Made by a program: the position numbers and the translations under genes. From Faecalicatena faecalis (lineage in GTDB: Bacteria; Bacillota; Clostridia; Lachnospirales; Lachnospiraceae), in contig NZ_JABACJ020000019.1 in assembly GCF_012524165.2 (NCBI RefSeq), positions 1 to 64,000 on the forward strand: 64,000 bases of DNA. Direction: 5' to 3'. Under the pieces are notes generated by a model, which was given only the letters and a program-made list of their open reading frames with translations, made no database searches and had not been told where the DNA came from. Of the stretch, positions 26,638 through 35,352 are shown in pieces (position 1 is the first letter of the stretch; each line of letters begins with the position of its first letter).

Positions 26638-27750
26638 ATGGGAAAATTAAGAATCGCAATCGTAGGATGTGGAGGAATCGCAAATCAGAAACACATGCCG
26701 TCTTTAAAGACACAGGCAGATAAGGCAGAAATGGTTGCTTTCTGTGACATTCTTCCAGAGCGTGCTGAGAAAGCAGCAAAGGAATACGGCGCAGAGGGAG
26801 CAAAGGTTTATACAGATTATAAAGAGATGCTTGCAGATACAAGCATTGAGATCGATGTTGTACATGTCTGCACTCCAAACGTGGCACACTGCCCGATCAC
26901 AGTTGCAGCATTCGAGGCTGGAAAACATGTTATGTGCGAGAAGCCGATGGCTCACAACACAGAAGACGCTCAGAAGATGATCGACGCATGGAAGAAGTCA
27001 GGAAAGAAATTCACAATCGGATATCAGAACCGTCTGCGTGACGATACACAGACACTTCATGCATCCTGTGAAGCTGGAGAGCTTGGAGACATCTATTTTG
27101 CAAAGGCACACGCACTTAGAAGAAGAGCAGTTCCGACATGGGGCGTATTCCCGAACAAGGCATTACAGGGCGGCGGTCCTCTGATCGATATCGGAACACA
27201 TGCACTGGACATCACACTCTGGATGATGGACAACTACGAACCAGAATCCGTAACAGGACAGGTATTCTACAAACTGGGACGCCAGGCAGACGGACCGGAA
27301 GGAAACGTATTCGGACCATGGGATCCTGAGACATTTGAAGTAGAAGATTCTGCATTCGGATTCGTTAAAATGAAAAATGGAGCAACCATTTACCTGGAAG
27401 CATCCTGGGCACTGAATGTATTAAAATCCATGGAAGCATCTACAACACTCTGCGGAACAAAAGCAGGCGCTGAGATCCACCACGGTGGAAGCTACCCACA
27501 GGATGAGCTGATCTACAACACAGTAGAGCACAATCAGCTGATGGAAAAGACAATCTCCCCAGCCGGAGTCGTAGACTTCTTCGAGGGCGGAGCAGCAGCA
27601 GAAGCAGTACGCGAGCAGGAGCAGTGGCTCAATGCAATCATCAACGACACAGATCCACTTGTAAAACCAGAGCAGGCATTCGTTGTAACACAGATTCTGG
27701 AAGGAATCTACAAATCAGCAGAGACAGGAAAAGAAGTTTTCTTTGACTAG
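26638..27750 (+). CDS. dgpA: Gfo/Idh/MocA oxidoreductase, DgpA-like C-glycoside 3-dehydrogenase
   Basis: 370 residues. The N-terminal Rossmann fold has IVGCGGIANQKH (residues 8-19) and the catalytic Lys in CEKP (about 101). The C-terminal domain carries GGGPLIDIGTHALD with the conserved Asp/His. Family members oxidise a sugar hydroxyl with bound NAD(H). In the puerarin-degrading strain PUE, DgpA, also of this family, oxidises C3 of the C-linked glucose. Position directly before DUF6379 and alpha-subunit genes matches that system, and general sequence features (RRRAVPTWGVFPNK, FGPWDPETFEVEDSAFGF) fit what I recall of DgpA. The symbol is by context and recall, not by alignment. Confidence 0.68.
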   Translation: MGKLRIAIVGCGGIANQKHMPSLKTQADKAEMVAFCDILPERAEKAAKEYGAEGAKVYTDYKEMLADTSIEIDVVHVCTPNVAHCPITVAAFEAGKHVMCEKPMAHNTEDAQKMIDAWKKSGKKFTIGYQNRLRDDTQTLHASCEAGELGDIYFAKAHALRRRAVPTWGVFPNKALQGGGPLIDIGTHALDITLWMMDNYEPESVTGQVFYKLGRQADGPEGNVFGPWDPETFEVEDSAFGFVKMKNGATIYLEASWALNVLKSMEASTTLCGTKAGAEIHHGGSYPQDELIYNTVEHNQLMEKTISPAGVVDFFEGGAAAEAVREQEQWLNAIINDTDPLVKPEQAFVVTQILEGIYKSAETGKEVFFD

Positions 27751-27765
27751 ATGTGACGCACATCT
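27749..27765 (+). other. Short intercistronic hairpin
   Basis: AGATGTG (27749-27755) and CACATCT (27759-27765) form a 7-bp stem with a 3-base loop that includes the stop of the oxidoreductase. There is no T-run, so read-through into the deglycosidase genes is expected. Confidence 0.45.
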
Positions 27766-27837
27766 TGCAGAAAGCAATTTTCAAACGCGTTCTAAGACGC
27801 ACGAAAACAGCAATCATTTCAGGGAGGAATATGGAGC

Positions 27838-28233
27838 ATGGCTGGCAGACAGATTTATAATCCAGATGGATTCAAGAATATAGAAGCAGACGGAAAGACA
27901 GTCGGATATCAGTTCGAGTTTAAAGCACAGTATTATCGTGGAATCACCTTATCTATCGTAAGAGATATCAAGATAAATGTAGATGGTGAAGATGTTAAGA
28001 GAGAAGATATTCGTTTTACGGTAAACAATGAGACCTTTACATTGGAAGAGATGCGCACGGTAATCGATTCAGATTACCGCTGGGAATTTGGTGACTATGC
28101 AACAGTATCAGTCATGAAGGAGGGCGGACTTTCAAAAGGAAACCATCACATTCATGCAGTGCAGGTGATCGACCCATCTTACATGCCGTTTACGATCGAA
28201 GCAGTATGCGAAGCAGATTTTACCATTGAATAA
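27838..28233 (+). CDS. dgpB: C-glycoside deglycosidase beta subunit (DUF6379)
   Basis: 131 residues, all-beta in appearance. It matches the DUF6379 family pattern: YYRGITLSIV near 32-41, VDGEDV, RFTVNNETFTLEEM (59-72), YRWEFGDYATVSV and GGLSKGNHHIHAVQV. This family is the small subunit of the C-C bond-cleaving C-glycoside deglycosidases (DgpB, DfgB, CarC), which only work as a complex with the alpha subunit. The alpha gene follows 13 bases downstream. GGGAGG precedes the ATG. There is no signal peptide. Confidence 0.82.
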   Translation: MAGRQIYNPDGFKNIEADGKTVGYQFEFKAQYYRGITLSIVRDIKINVDGEDVKREDIRFTVNNETFTLEEMRTVIDSDYRWEFGDYATVSVMKEGGLSKGNHHIHAVQVIDPSYMPFTIEAVCEADFTIE

Positions 28234-28246
28234 GGAGGAACAAGAC

Positions 28247-29305
28247 ATGAGTTATGATATTAAAAGAAGTGTTTCCCTGTACAGTTATCAGGATGAATAC
28301 TACGATAAAAAACTGGATCTGGAAGGCTGCCTTCGCGAGACTGCCAAGACAGGCGCAACAGGAGTCGAGCTTCTGGCGGAGCAGATGATCCGCAGATTCC
28401 CTCTTCCGATCGAGACAGAAGAGTTCAGAAACCAGTGGTTTGAATGGCTGAAGAAATATAATCTGGAACCATCCTGCTACGATGCATTTTTGGAAAACCA
28501 CCTTTATGACAACCGTATGCTCTCTCTTGGTGAGCAGATCAATATGATGAAACGTGATATCCGCCTGGCATCTTTACTTGGATTCAAAAACTTACGTACA
28601 CTGGTATCCACACCAATGGATGTCATCGAAGGAAGTCTTGAATATGCAGAGCAGATGGATGTGAAGATTGGTCTGGAAGTACATGCTCCATTCTCACTGA
28701 ATTCAGGCTGGGCTGATGGTTACATGGAAATGATCCACCGCACCGGCACAAAATATTTCGGATTTATCCCGGATATGGGAATCTTCTGCAGGAACATCCC
28801 TGATGTGGTACGTGACAAGGCAAGAAGACACGGCGCATCCGAAGAGTGCATCAAGATCGTAGACGATGCTTATGCACAGAGAATAGAAAAAGGTTTTGTA
28901 AAGATCAAATATGACTTAAACCTTGGAAAAGCAAATATGGATTACCGTATGGCAAACGGAATGCAGGAAATGATGGATGCTGTCAAGGCAGCAGGCGGCG
29001 GCCCGGCTGATATGGAATATGCAGGATCATCCTTTACATATTCCTGGTCAGATCCGCAGGACATCATCGACAATATCGACTATATCTTCCATACACATGC
29101 GAAGTTCTACAACGTGCATGAAGATTATAAGGAGACAGCAGTTGCAATCCCTGAGGTAATCGAGGCATTTAAGAAGGCAGGTTATAAAGGATATTTGAGT
29201 TCAGAATATGAAGGCGGCGAGCATCTGCGAGCAGATATGCCGGTAGACAGTATCGAACAGGTACGCCGTCATCAGGAAGCAATGAGAAGAGCGATCGAAG
29301 AATAA
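28247..29305 (+). CDS. dgpC: C-glycoside deglycosidase alpha subunit
   Basis: 352 residues, a TIM barrel of the sugar-phosphate isomerase family. Metal ligands of the catalytic Mn site are visible in order: Glu in GLEVHAPFS, Asp in FIPDMGIF, His in FHTHAKFYNVH, and Glu in SSEYEGGEH. This E-D-H-E set and the beta-subunit partner upstream are characteristic of DgpC/DfgA/CarB, which cleave the C-C bond between a 3-oxo-glucosyl unit and an aromatic aglycone by acid-base chemistry. An ATG at 28226 is in frame, but AAGGAGG lies 7 bases before the ATG at 28247. The aglycone specificity (flavone, isoflavone or other) cannot be read from the sequence. Confidence 0.82.
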   Translation: MSYDIKRSVSLYSYQDEYYDKKLDLEGCLRETAKTGATGVELLAEQMIRRFPLPIETEEFRNQWFEWLKKYNLEPSCYDAFLENHLYDNRMLSLGEQINMMKRDIRLASLLGFKNLRTLVSTPMDVIEGSLEYAEQMDVKIGLEVHAPFSLNSGWADGYMEMIHRTGTKYFGFIPDMGIFCRNIPDVVRDKARRHGASEECIKIVDDAYAQRIEKGFVKIKYDLNLGKANMDYRMANGMQEMMDAVKAAGGGPADMEYAGSSFTYSWSDPQDIIDNIDYIFHTHAKFYNVHEDYKETAVAIPEVIEAFKKAGYKGYLSSEYEGGEHLRADMPVDSIEQVRRHQEAMRRAIEE

Positions 29306-29329
29306 TTCAGATAGAAAGAGTTGTGAAAA

Positions 29330-30379
29330 ATGGAAAAAATCAAATTAGGTATTGTTGGATTTGGATTTATGGGACACTGCGATGCAGATATGATGGCAAC
29401 TTTCGATGAGATCGATCTGATCGCCGTAGCAGATACCAACCCGGAGCAGTTAAAAGATGCTCCGGAGGGGGTAGAGACATACGCATCCTTAGATGAAATG
29501 TTAGAAAAAGCGGATATCAATGTAGTGATGGTATCCACACCGAACCCGAGCCATCCGGAGATGGTGAAAAAGGCAGCGGCAGCGAAAAAGCATGTCATCT
29601 GCGAGAAACCGGCAGCAATGTCCGTAGCAGAATTTGATGAGATGGTAGAAGCCTGCAAAGAAAATGGGGTGCTCTTTACCGTACATCAGCAGAGAAGATG
29701 GGACAAAGACTACCGCATCATGAAAGAAGTCTATGACAAAGAAATGGTGGGAGATATGTACATCATCAAATCCCAGCTTTACGGAGTCAACGGCAACATG
29801 CATGACTGGCATGTTTACCCGGAGATGGGCGGAGGAATGCTCTACGACTGGGGTGTACATCTGATCGACCAGATGCTGGATATGGTGAAATCACCGATCG
29901 TATCCCTCTACGCAGATGTACAGAATGTCATCAACGAAAAGGTAGACGACTACTTTAAGATCATTATGAAGTTCAAAAACGGCGTGACAGCAGAGATCGA
30001 GCTGGGAACCTACTACCTGACACCAAAGCGTGCATGGTTCATCGGCGGAAAGAAAGGTTCTGCGATGATCGATGGATTCGCTGGAGAAGGCAAGATCGTC
30101 CGCACCGCACACTTGTTAGAAAATGTTCCGGGCAAGATCACGATGACAGCAGCAGGACCGACAAGAAGCTTCGGACCACCGGAGCCGGGTCTTCTGTCAG
30201 AAGAGGCACTGCCGGAAGTAAAGGTAGACCACAGAAATTACTTTGAACATTTCCTGAAAGCATTTAACGGGGAAGAAGAGATCATTGTTAAGCCGGAACA
30301 GGTAAGACGTGTACTCTGTGTAATGGATGCGGTCAGAGAGTCCGCAAAGACAGGAAAAGCAATCGAATTCGAAAAATAA
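29330..30379 (+). CDS. Second Gfo/Idh/MocA-family oxidoreductase
   Basis: 349 residues. Rossmann motif GIVGFGFMGHCDADM (about 7-21), catalytic CEKPAAM, and MGGGMLYDWGVHLIDQ in the C-terminal domain. It is clearly different from the DgpA-like protein upstream. It may reduce the released 3-oxo-sugar back to hexose, oxidise a different glycoside, or recycle NADH. The last codons are part of a tandem repeat that continues past the stop. Confidence 0.85.
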   Translation: MEKIKLGIVGFGFMGHCDADMMATFDEIDLIAVADTNPEQLKDAPEGVETYASLDEMLEKADINVVMVSTPNPSHPEMVKKAAAAKKHVICEKPAAMSVAEFDEMVEACKENGVLFTVHQQRRWDKDYRIMKEVYDKEMVGDMYIIKSQLYGVNGNMHDWHVYPEMGGGMLYDWGVHLIDQMLDMVKSPIVSLYADVQNVINEKVDDYFKIIMKFKNGVTAEIELGTYYLTPKRAWFIGGKKGSAMIDGFAGEGKIVRTAHLLENVPGKITMTAAGPTRSFGPPEPGLLSEEALPEVKVDHRNYFEHFLKAFNGEEEIIVKPEQVRRVLCVMDAVRESAKTGKAIEFEK

Positions 30380-30427
30380 AGAGCTGAGAAATAAAGAGCC
30401 GAAAAATAGAGATTCGAGAAAAATAGA
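30365..30427 (+). repeat. Tandem repeat crossing a stop codon
   Basis: Four imperfect units of 15-17 bases (start points 30365, 30381, 30396, 30411) follow the pattern GA-N-YCGA-GAAATARA. The first unit codes for the end of the oxidoreductase and contains its stop. The rest fill the spacer before the flavoprotein gene. Confidence 0.6.
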
Positions 30428-30447
30428 GAAACGGAGAGGAATCAATC

Positions 30448-31899
30448 ATGGCAGATTATGAAACCCAGGTTGTCGTTATTGCAGGAGGTCCATCCGGACT
30501 GTCAGCAGCAGTACAGGCAGCAGAGGATGGAGCAGAAGTCATTGTACTTGAGAAGGCAGCAGCCGTAGGCGGCGCAGCCAATATGGGAATGGGACCGCTT
30601 GGTATCGGTACGAAATATCAGAAACAGCAGATGGAAGACATCACAGTTGAAAAAGCATTCAATATGTTTATGGAATACACACACTACAATGTAGATGCTA
30701 GACTGGTGAAGCGCTATTTCGAGCAGTCAGCAGAGACGATCGAATGGCTGGAAGACATGGGTGTGGAATTTGAAGGTGCATACCGCTACTTCCCGAAGTC
30801 AGAAGCTACCTGGCATATCGTAAAGACAGACCAGGGAATCGGACCAAGAGCTGCCTCCTTTATGAATAAAGCACTGTATTCCAGAGCACAGGAATTAGGT
30901 GTTAAGGTGTTATTAGAGACACCGGCTAAGAAGATCATTATGAAAGACGGCAAGGTTGCCGGAGTTCTGGCAACAGACAGAGACGGCAAGGAAGTAGAGA
31001 TCGCCTGCAAGGCAGCAATCGTCTGCACAGGCGGAGCCGGATGCAACAAGAAGTTCATTCAGGAAGAGACTGGCTACAAACACGGAGAAGATATGTTCAA
31101 CTTCGCAATCCCGGGTATCATGGGAGACGGTCTTAGAATGGCATGGGAAGCAGGAGCAGATAAGCTTCCGGTCAGAATCGAGCAGGCAGCAGCAGTAGAA
31201 GGTGTTGACGATCTTCCTGGAAGCGTCGGCAATATCATGGGACAGCCGAACCTTCTTGTAAACCTGGCAGGAAAACGTGTCATGAATGAGGACCATATGC
31301 AGAATGCAACCTACCTCTCCAATGTGGTTTCCCACCAGAAAGGCCGCGTATGTGTCAGCATTGTAGACTCCTCCATCGTGAAGTACTATATCAGAAACGG
31401 TGTGGATAACGTATCTATGGTACGCCCGGACCCGGATGTATCTGATTTCGTAGAAGGCGTAAAGATGGCACAGGCAAATGGAAACGAAGGTCTGTTCATC
31501 GCAGACAGCATCGAAGAGCTGGCTGAAATGGCAGGAATCGACGTGGATAACCTGGTAGATACTGTAGAAGAATACAACGATTTCTGCGACAGCGTAGATG
31601 AAGAATTCTTCAAGGATAAGAGATATTTAAGACCAATTGTAAAGGCTCCATTCTATGGCGCACGCATCCGTCCAGGCGGATATGGAACCGTCGGCGGTAT
31701 CAGAATCAATGAAAACTGTGAGGCCTGCGACAAAGATTTCGAGCCGGTACCGGGACTCTATGCAGCCGGTGCAGATGCCTGCAACATTTATGATGACAGC
31801 TATATGTTCCTGCTTCCTGGAAATTCCATGGGATTTGCAGTTAATACCGGACGTATTGCAGGTATGAGTGCAGCAGAATATGTAGAAGACGAAGACTAA
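30448..31899 (+). CDS. FAD-dependent oxidoreductase (fumarate reductase flavoprotein family)
   Basis: 483 residues. The FAD-binding N-terminus is VVVIAGGPSGLSAAVQAAEDGAEV with Glu at the end of the second strand (VLEKA). The family's AANMGMGP segment follows, and the C-terminal end has GGI and PGLYAAGADACN plus GNSMGFAVNTGRIAG. There is no Tat or Sec signal and no FMN-bearing flavinylation domain, so it is cytosolic and takes electrons from a separate donor, plausibly the Fe-S/flavin pair downstream. Relatives reduce fumarate, urocanate or enoates, or desaturate 3-oxo steroids. The substrate here is probably an aromatic or enone group of the aglycone (inference). Confidence 0.82.
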   Translation: MADYETQVVVIAGGPSGLSAAVQAAEDGAEVIVLEKAAAVGGAANMGMGPLGIGTKYQKQQMEDITVEKAFNMFMEYTHYNVDARLVKRYFEQSAETIEWLEDMGVEFEGAYRYFPKSEATWHIVKTDQGIGPRAASFMNKALYSRAQELGVKVLLETPAKKIIMKDGKVAGVLATDRDGKEVEIACKAAIVCTGGAGCNKKFIQEETGYKHGEDMFNFAIPGIMGDGLRMAWEAGADKLPVRIEQAAAVEGVDDLPGSVGNIMGQPNLLVNLAGKRVMNEDHMQNATYLSNVVSHQKGRVCVSIVDSSIVKYYIRNGVDNVSMVRPDPDVSDFVEGVKMAQANGNEGLFIADSIEELAEMAGIDVDNLVDTVEEYNDFCDSVDEEFFKDKRYLRPIVKAPFYGARIRPGGYGTVGGIRINENCEACDKDFEPVPGLYAAGADACNIYDDSYMFLLPGNSMGFAVNTGRIAGMSAAEYVEDED

Positions 31900-31905
31900 A
31901 GATTT

Positions 31906-31960
31906 GTAATACAAATGTAATACAACGTAATACAAGCATAATACAGGCATAATACGCAGC
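31906..31960 (+). repeat. Five short tandem repeats (10-12 bases)
   Basis: Units begin at 31906, 31917, 31927, 31938 and 31949 with consensus RTAATACARGC. They lie between the flavoprotein stop and the MFS gene. The helical-turn spacing would suit a protein-binding array, but simple slippage is also possible. Confidence 0.6.
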
Positions 31961-32055
31961 GTAGTTGCTGCAGCAAATTGACAGGCAGAGAGCGGAGTGA
32001 ACAGCATGGAGAACTCCGCTCTTTTTAAAAAGAACGGATTACGGGGGTTTTGAAG

Positions 32056-33216
32056 ATGAAAAAGGAAAAACGAATTGCGGTAAGCGTATTTATTATTGCT
32101 TTCGCATTTGGATTAAATATAACAGGAATCTCACCGGTTCTGGGAATCCTCAGCGAAAAATACCAGAAATATGGAACGAGTATGGTACAGCTTTTACAGA
32201 CAATGCCATATCTGTTATTGATGGTGGGTTCCCTGCTGGTCGGATGGCTGACAACAAAAATAACAAAGAAAAAGATCGCTGTTTTCGGGCTGTTACTGAT
32301 CGGTATCTGCGGAGTTCTTCCATTTTTTACAGAAAGCTTTGCAGTCCTTCTGGCGGCCAGACTGCTGATCGGATTCGGATTTGGTATTGTAGGGCCCATG
32401 AATACGGCGATTATCAGCGATTTCTTCGAACCGGATTCCAGAGCATCCTATATGGGGCTTCATGTGGTCGGTATGGGAGTCGGAACCATGGTGGGCAATC
32501 TGCTCGGCGGAGTCTTCACCCATGCGGGTTACCGGTATTTTTATCTGGTATATCTGATTGCATTTATCGGAATGGCAGGGGTGCAGGTGTTCCTGATCGA
32601 GACACCTCCGGTACAGACCGAGAAAGCATCGGACATGAAGCTGAATAAAATGGTGTTTGTGATTTCATTTGCTTCTTTTGTCCATACATTGTTTATCAAT
32701 GCATACAGCACCAATATCGGAATCTACATTTTAGAAAATATTACAGATGACCCGTCGATCACGGGAATTGTTACAGCGGTCAATGCGGCATTTGCCCTGA
32801 TGATCGGAATGCTTTTCGGAAGAATCTCCAAAGTATTAAAGATCTATACCCTGCCGTTTTCAATCCTTGCGGCGGCAGTCGGATACGGCGCGCTGCTTGT
32901 GGTACCGGGAATGGCCGGCGTATATCTGACCAGTGCTCTGTGTGGCGTCTCCTTAAGCAGTTTTATGGCGATGGCATCTTATCTGATCTCCATTTCCGTA
33001 GAGCAGGAGGCAGTCGCAAAAGCAAGCGGAATGTTTTCCATTATTGGGGGAATCGGCGGACTGATCGCGCCGATCGTATTGGGAAATGCGGCATCCGGTA
33101 TCCTGGGAAGCAATACGGCGAAGAATCAGTTCATTGTTGCTTTTGCCGGAATGCTGATATTTAGTGTAGCTGCTCTGATCGCAGCACAAAGAGGAAGAAA
33201 AGCAGAGAGAAAGTAA
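32056..33216 (+). CDS. MFS transporter
   Basis: 386 residues with about 12 membrane helices. The family loop between helices 2 and 3 is WLTTKITKKKI, and a second charged loop, FGRISKVLK, lies in the middle. The first in-frame TTG (32050) would add two residues; the ATG at 32056 is used, although only a weak GGGGG precedes it. Within the operon the likely role is uptake of the glycoside or export of the aglycone. Confidence 0.85.
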   Translation: MKKEKRIAVSVFIIAFAFGLNITGISPVLGILSEKYQKYGTSMVQLLQTMPYLLLMVGSLLVGWLTTKITKKKIAVFGLLLIGICGVLPFFTESFAVLLAARLLIGFGFGIVGPMNTAIISDFFEPDSRASYMGLHVVGMGVGTMVGNLLGGVFTHAGYRYFYLVYLIAFIGMAGVQVFLIETPPVQTEKASDMKLNKMVFVISFASFVHTLFINAYSTNIGIYILENITDDPSITGIVTAVNAAFALMIGMLFGRISKVLKIYTLPFSILAAAVGYGALLVVPGMAGVYLTSALCGVSLSSFMAMASYLISISVEQEAVAKASGMFSIIGGIGGLIAPIVLGNAASGILGSNTAKNQFIVAFAGMLIFSVAALIAAQRGRKAERK

Positions 33217-33233
33217 AGAAGGAGGAAATCAAA

Positions 33234-35351
33234 ATGGCAGTCATTACAATAGACGGAAAAAGACTGGAAGTTGAAGAGAATAAAAATATATTAGATTGTG
33301 CATTGGAAAATGGCATCTATATCCCACATCTGTGCCACCACAAGGACTTAAGTCCTTTAGGTTCCTGCAGAATGTGTATCGTGGAGGTGGAAGGGGAAGA
33401 ACAGGTACAGACCTCTTGTACATTAAAAGCAAAAGATGGTATGGTAATAACAACAAAAACGCCGAAGCTGGAGAAGTTGAGAATGCTTGCACTGGAGCTT
33501 CTGCTGACCGGGCATCCTGAAGACTGCTCCACCTGCCCGAAGTATGGAAACTGTGAGCTTCAGATGCTGATCCAGTATATCGGACCGAAGACCGGACGTC
33601 TGAAAATGCGTACAAAGGGATTTAAGGCAGAGGAGGGGAACCCGCTTCTCCTTCATGACATGAACCGCTGTGTTCTCTGTGGAAGATGCGTCCGTGCATG
33701 TAACGAACTGCGCGGAGTCAAGGTCCTTCAATATCAGAAGAAGGAGATGGAGACCTATGTCGGCACCTTACATAACAAGCTGTTAAAAGACGCAGACTGC
33801 CGTTTCTGCGGAGCCTGTGCAGAGGTGTGCCCGACTGGTACGATCCGTGACAAGCTGATCGACTCCGAAGTGAAGAGAGAGGATGCCATCGTTCCATGCC
33901 GTCATGCATGTCCGGCACACACAGATGTTCCGCGTTATATCAGACACGTCAAAAATGGTGAGTACGATGAGGCCGCAGCAGTCATCCGTGAAAAAGTACC
34001 GTTCCCGAAGGCTCTCGGATACATTTGTAATCATGTCTGTGAACTGGAGTGTAAGAGAAAAGAAGTCAATGAGGCAATGTCGATCCGCAATATCAAGCGT
34101 TATGCAGCAGATCACGACACCGGGTCTTACTGGAAAGGGAAAGGCAAGCAGCTTGCAGATACAGGAAAGAAGGTCTGTGTTGTAGGCGGCGGCCCGGCAG
34201 GAATGACAGCAGCTTACTATCTGAGAAAACAGGGACATGACGTGACGATCAAAGAGGCGCTTCCGAGCGTGGGCGGTATGATGGCATACGGAATCCCATC
34301 TTATCGTCTTCCAAGAGAGATCATTGCGGAGGAAGCAAAGGTCATCGAAGAGCAGGGCGTTAAGATTGAGGTCAATACAAGAGTCGAGAATCCACAGGAG
34401 CTTCTGAAAGAGTATGATGCAGTACTGATGACCATCGGCGGACATCAGGGCGTGCGTCTTCCGATGGAAGGCAACAGCCTGGACGGCGTGATCCTGAATG
34501 CAGATTTCTTAAGAAATGCAAGCATGGGAAAAGAGACCGGAATCGGGGAAAGAATCATTGTCCTGGGCGGTGGAAACGTGGCATTTGACTGTGCAAGAAC
34601 CGCAAAGAGACTCGGTGCGAAGGAAATTCATCTGGCATGTCTGGAAGCAAGAGATGTCATGACAGCAGATGAAGAAGAGATCACGCAGGCACAGGAAGAG
34701 GGCATTTTCGTACATCCGGCACAGACCTTTGAGAGAATCACAGGTACAGATCATGTAACAGGTGTTGACTTTATGAATGTAAAATCCTTCACCTTTGATG
34801 AGAACCGTCGTGCGATCATTGAAAAAGAAGAAGGGTCCGAACATCATATTGATGCAGATACCGTTATTTTTGCCGTAGGACAGAGACCGGATATTACGGA
34901 AGAAGCAGGACTGGAATTAGGAAGAGGCAACAGCATCGTTGTGAAGGATATGGAACATGACAAGATGACTTCTGTTCCGAAGATTTTTGCAGCAGGAGAT
35001 GCCATCTACGGTACAAAATCTGTTATCATGGCGATCGAATCAGGAAGACAGGCGGCAAGCCAGATCGATCAGTATCTGGGAGGCAGCGGAGATATTTCCG
35101 AAGTCCTTGCACCTGTGGAAAAAGCTGATCCATATATCGGACAGTGTCCGGGATTCGGTTATCAGGAAAGGAAGAAACCGCAGGTAGATGCGCCGGAATC
35201 ACGGTGCAGTGATTTCCACCTGTTTGATCATGGAATCTGTGAAGAGGATATCTGTGCAGAGGCAGGACGGTGTCTGCAGTGCGACTTAAGACTTCAGATA
35301 TCCAGACCAAGCTTATGGGGCGATTATGCAGAACAAAAGGAGGCCGAATAA
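33234..35351 (+). CDS. NuoG-like Fe-S domains fused to a GltD/NfnB-like NAD(P)H oxidoreductase
   Basis: 705 residues. Order: [2Fe-2S] ferredoxin domain (Cys34, 45, 48, 62; LCHHKDLSPLGSCRMC); a His-Cys-rich NuoG cluster-binding segment (HPEDCSTCPKYGNCEL, about 98-113); two [4Fe-4S] motifs (CVLCGRCVRAC and CRFCGACAEVCPTG); then a glutamate-synthase small-subunit-like domain with cysteine motifs (CRHACP, CNHVCELECKR), the FAD fold VVGGGPAGMTAAYYLRKQG (about 316-335) and the NAD(P) fold VLGGGNVAFDCARTAKRLG (about 443-461). It should pass electrons between NAD(P)H and Fe-S clusters. With the next gene it resembles parts of HndABCD/NfnAB-type complexes. Probable electron donor to the operon's reductase. 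Confidence 0.85.
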   Translation: MAVITIDGKRLEVEENKNILDCALENGIYIPHLCHHKDLSPLGSCRMCIVEVEGEEQVQTSCTLKAKDGMVITTKTPKLEKLRMLALELLLTGHPEDCSTCPKYGNCELQMLIQYIGPKTGRLKMRTKGFKAEEGNPLLLHDMNRCVLCGRCVRACNELRGVKVLQYQKKEMETYVGTLHNKLLKDADCRFCGACAEVCPTGTIRDKLIDSEVKREDAIVPCRHACPAHTDVPRYIRHVKNGEYDEAAAVIREKVPFPKALGYICNHVCELECKRKEVNEAMSIRNIKRYAADHDTGSYWKGKGKQLADTGKKVCVVGGGPAGMTAAYYLRKQGHDVTIKEALPSVGGMMAYGIPSYRLPREIIAEEAKVIEEQGVKIEVNTRVENPQELLKEYDAVLMTIGGHQGVRLPMEGNSLDGVILNADFLRNASMGKETGIGERIIVLGGGNVAFDCARTAKRLGAKEIHLACLEARDVMTADEEEITQAQEEGIFVHPAQTFERITGTDHVTGVDFMNVKSFTFDENRRAIIEKEEGSEHHIDADTVIFAVGQRPDITEEAGLELGRGNSIVVKDMEHDKMTSVPKIFAAGDAIYGTKSVIMAIESGRQAASQIDQYLGGSGDISEVLAPVEKADPYIGQCPGFGYQERKKPQVDAPESRCSDFHLFDHGICEEDICAEAGRCLQCDLRLQISRPSLWGDYAEQKEAE

Positions 35352-35352
35352 G

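Noticed and set aside
30365..30427. CRISPR array
   Set aside because: Units are contiguous and only 15-17 bases without spacers, and no cas genes are present.
33783..34445. 220-residue minus-strand frame opposite the Fe-S oxidoreductase
   Set aside because: Shadow frame; the plus-strand frame has clear cofactor motifs throughout.
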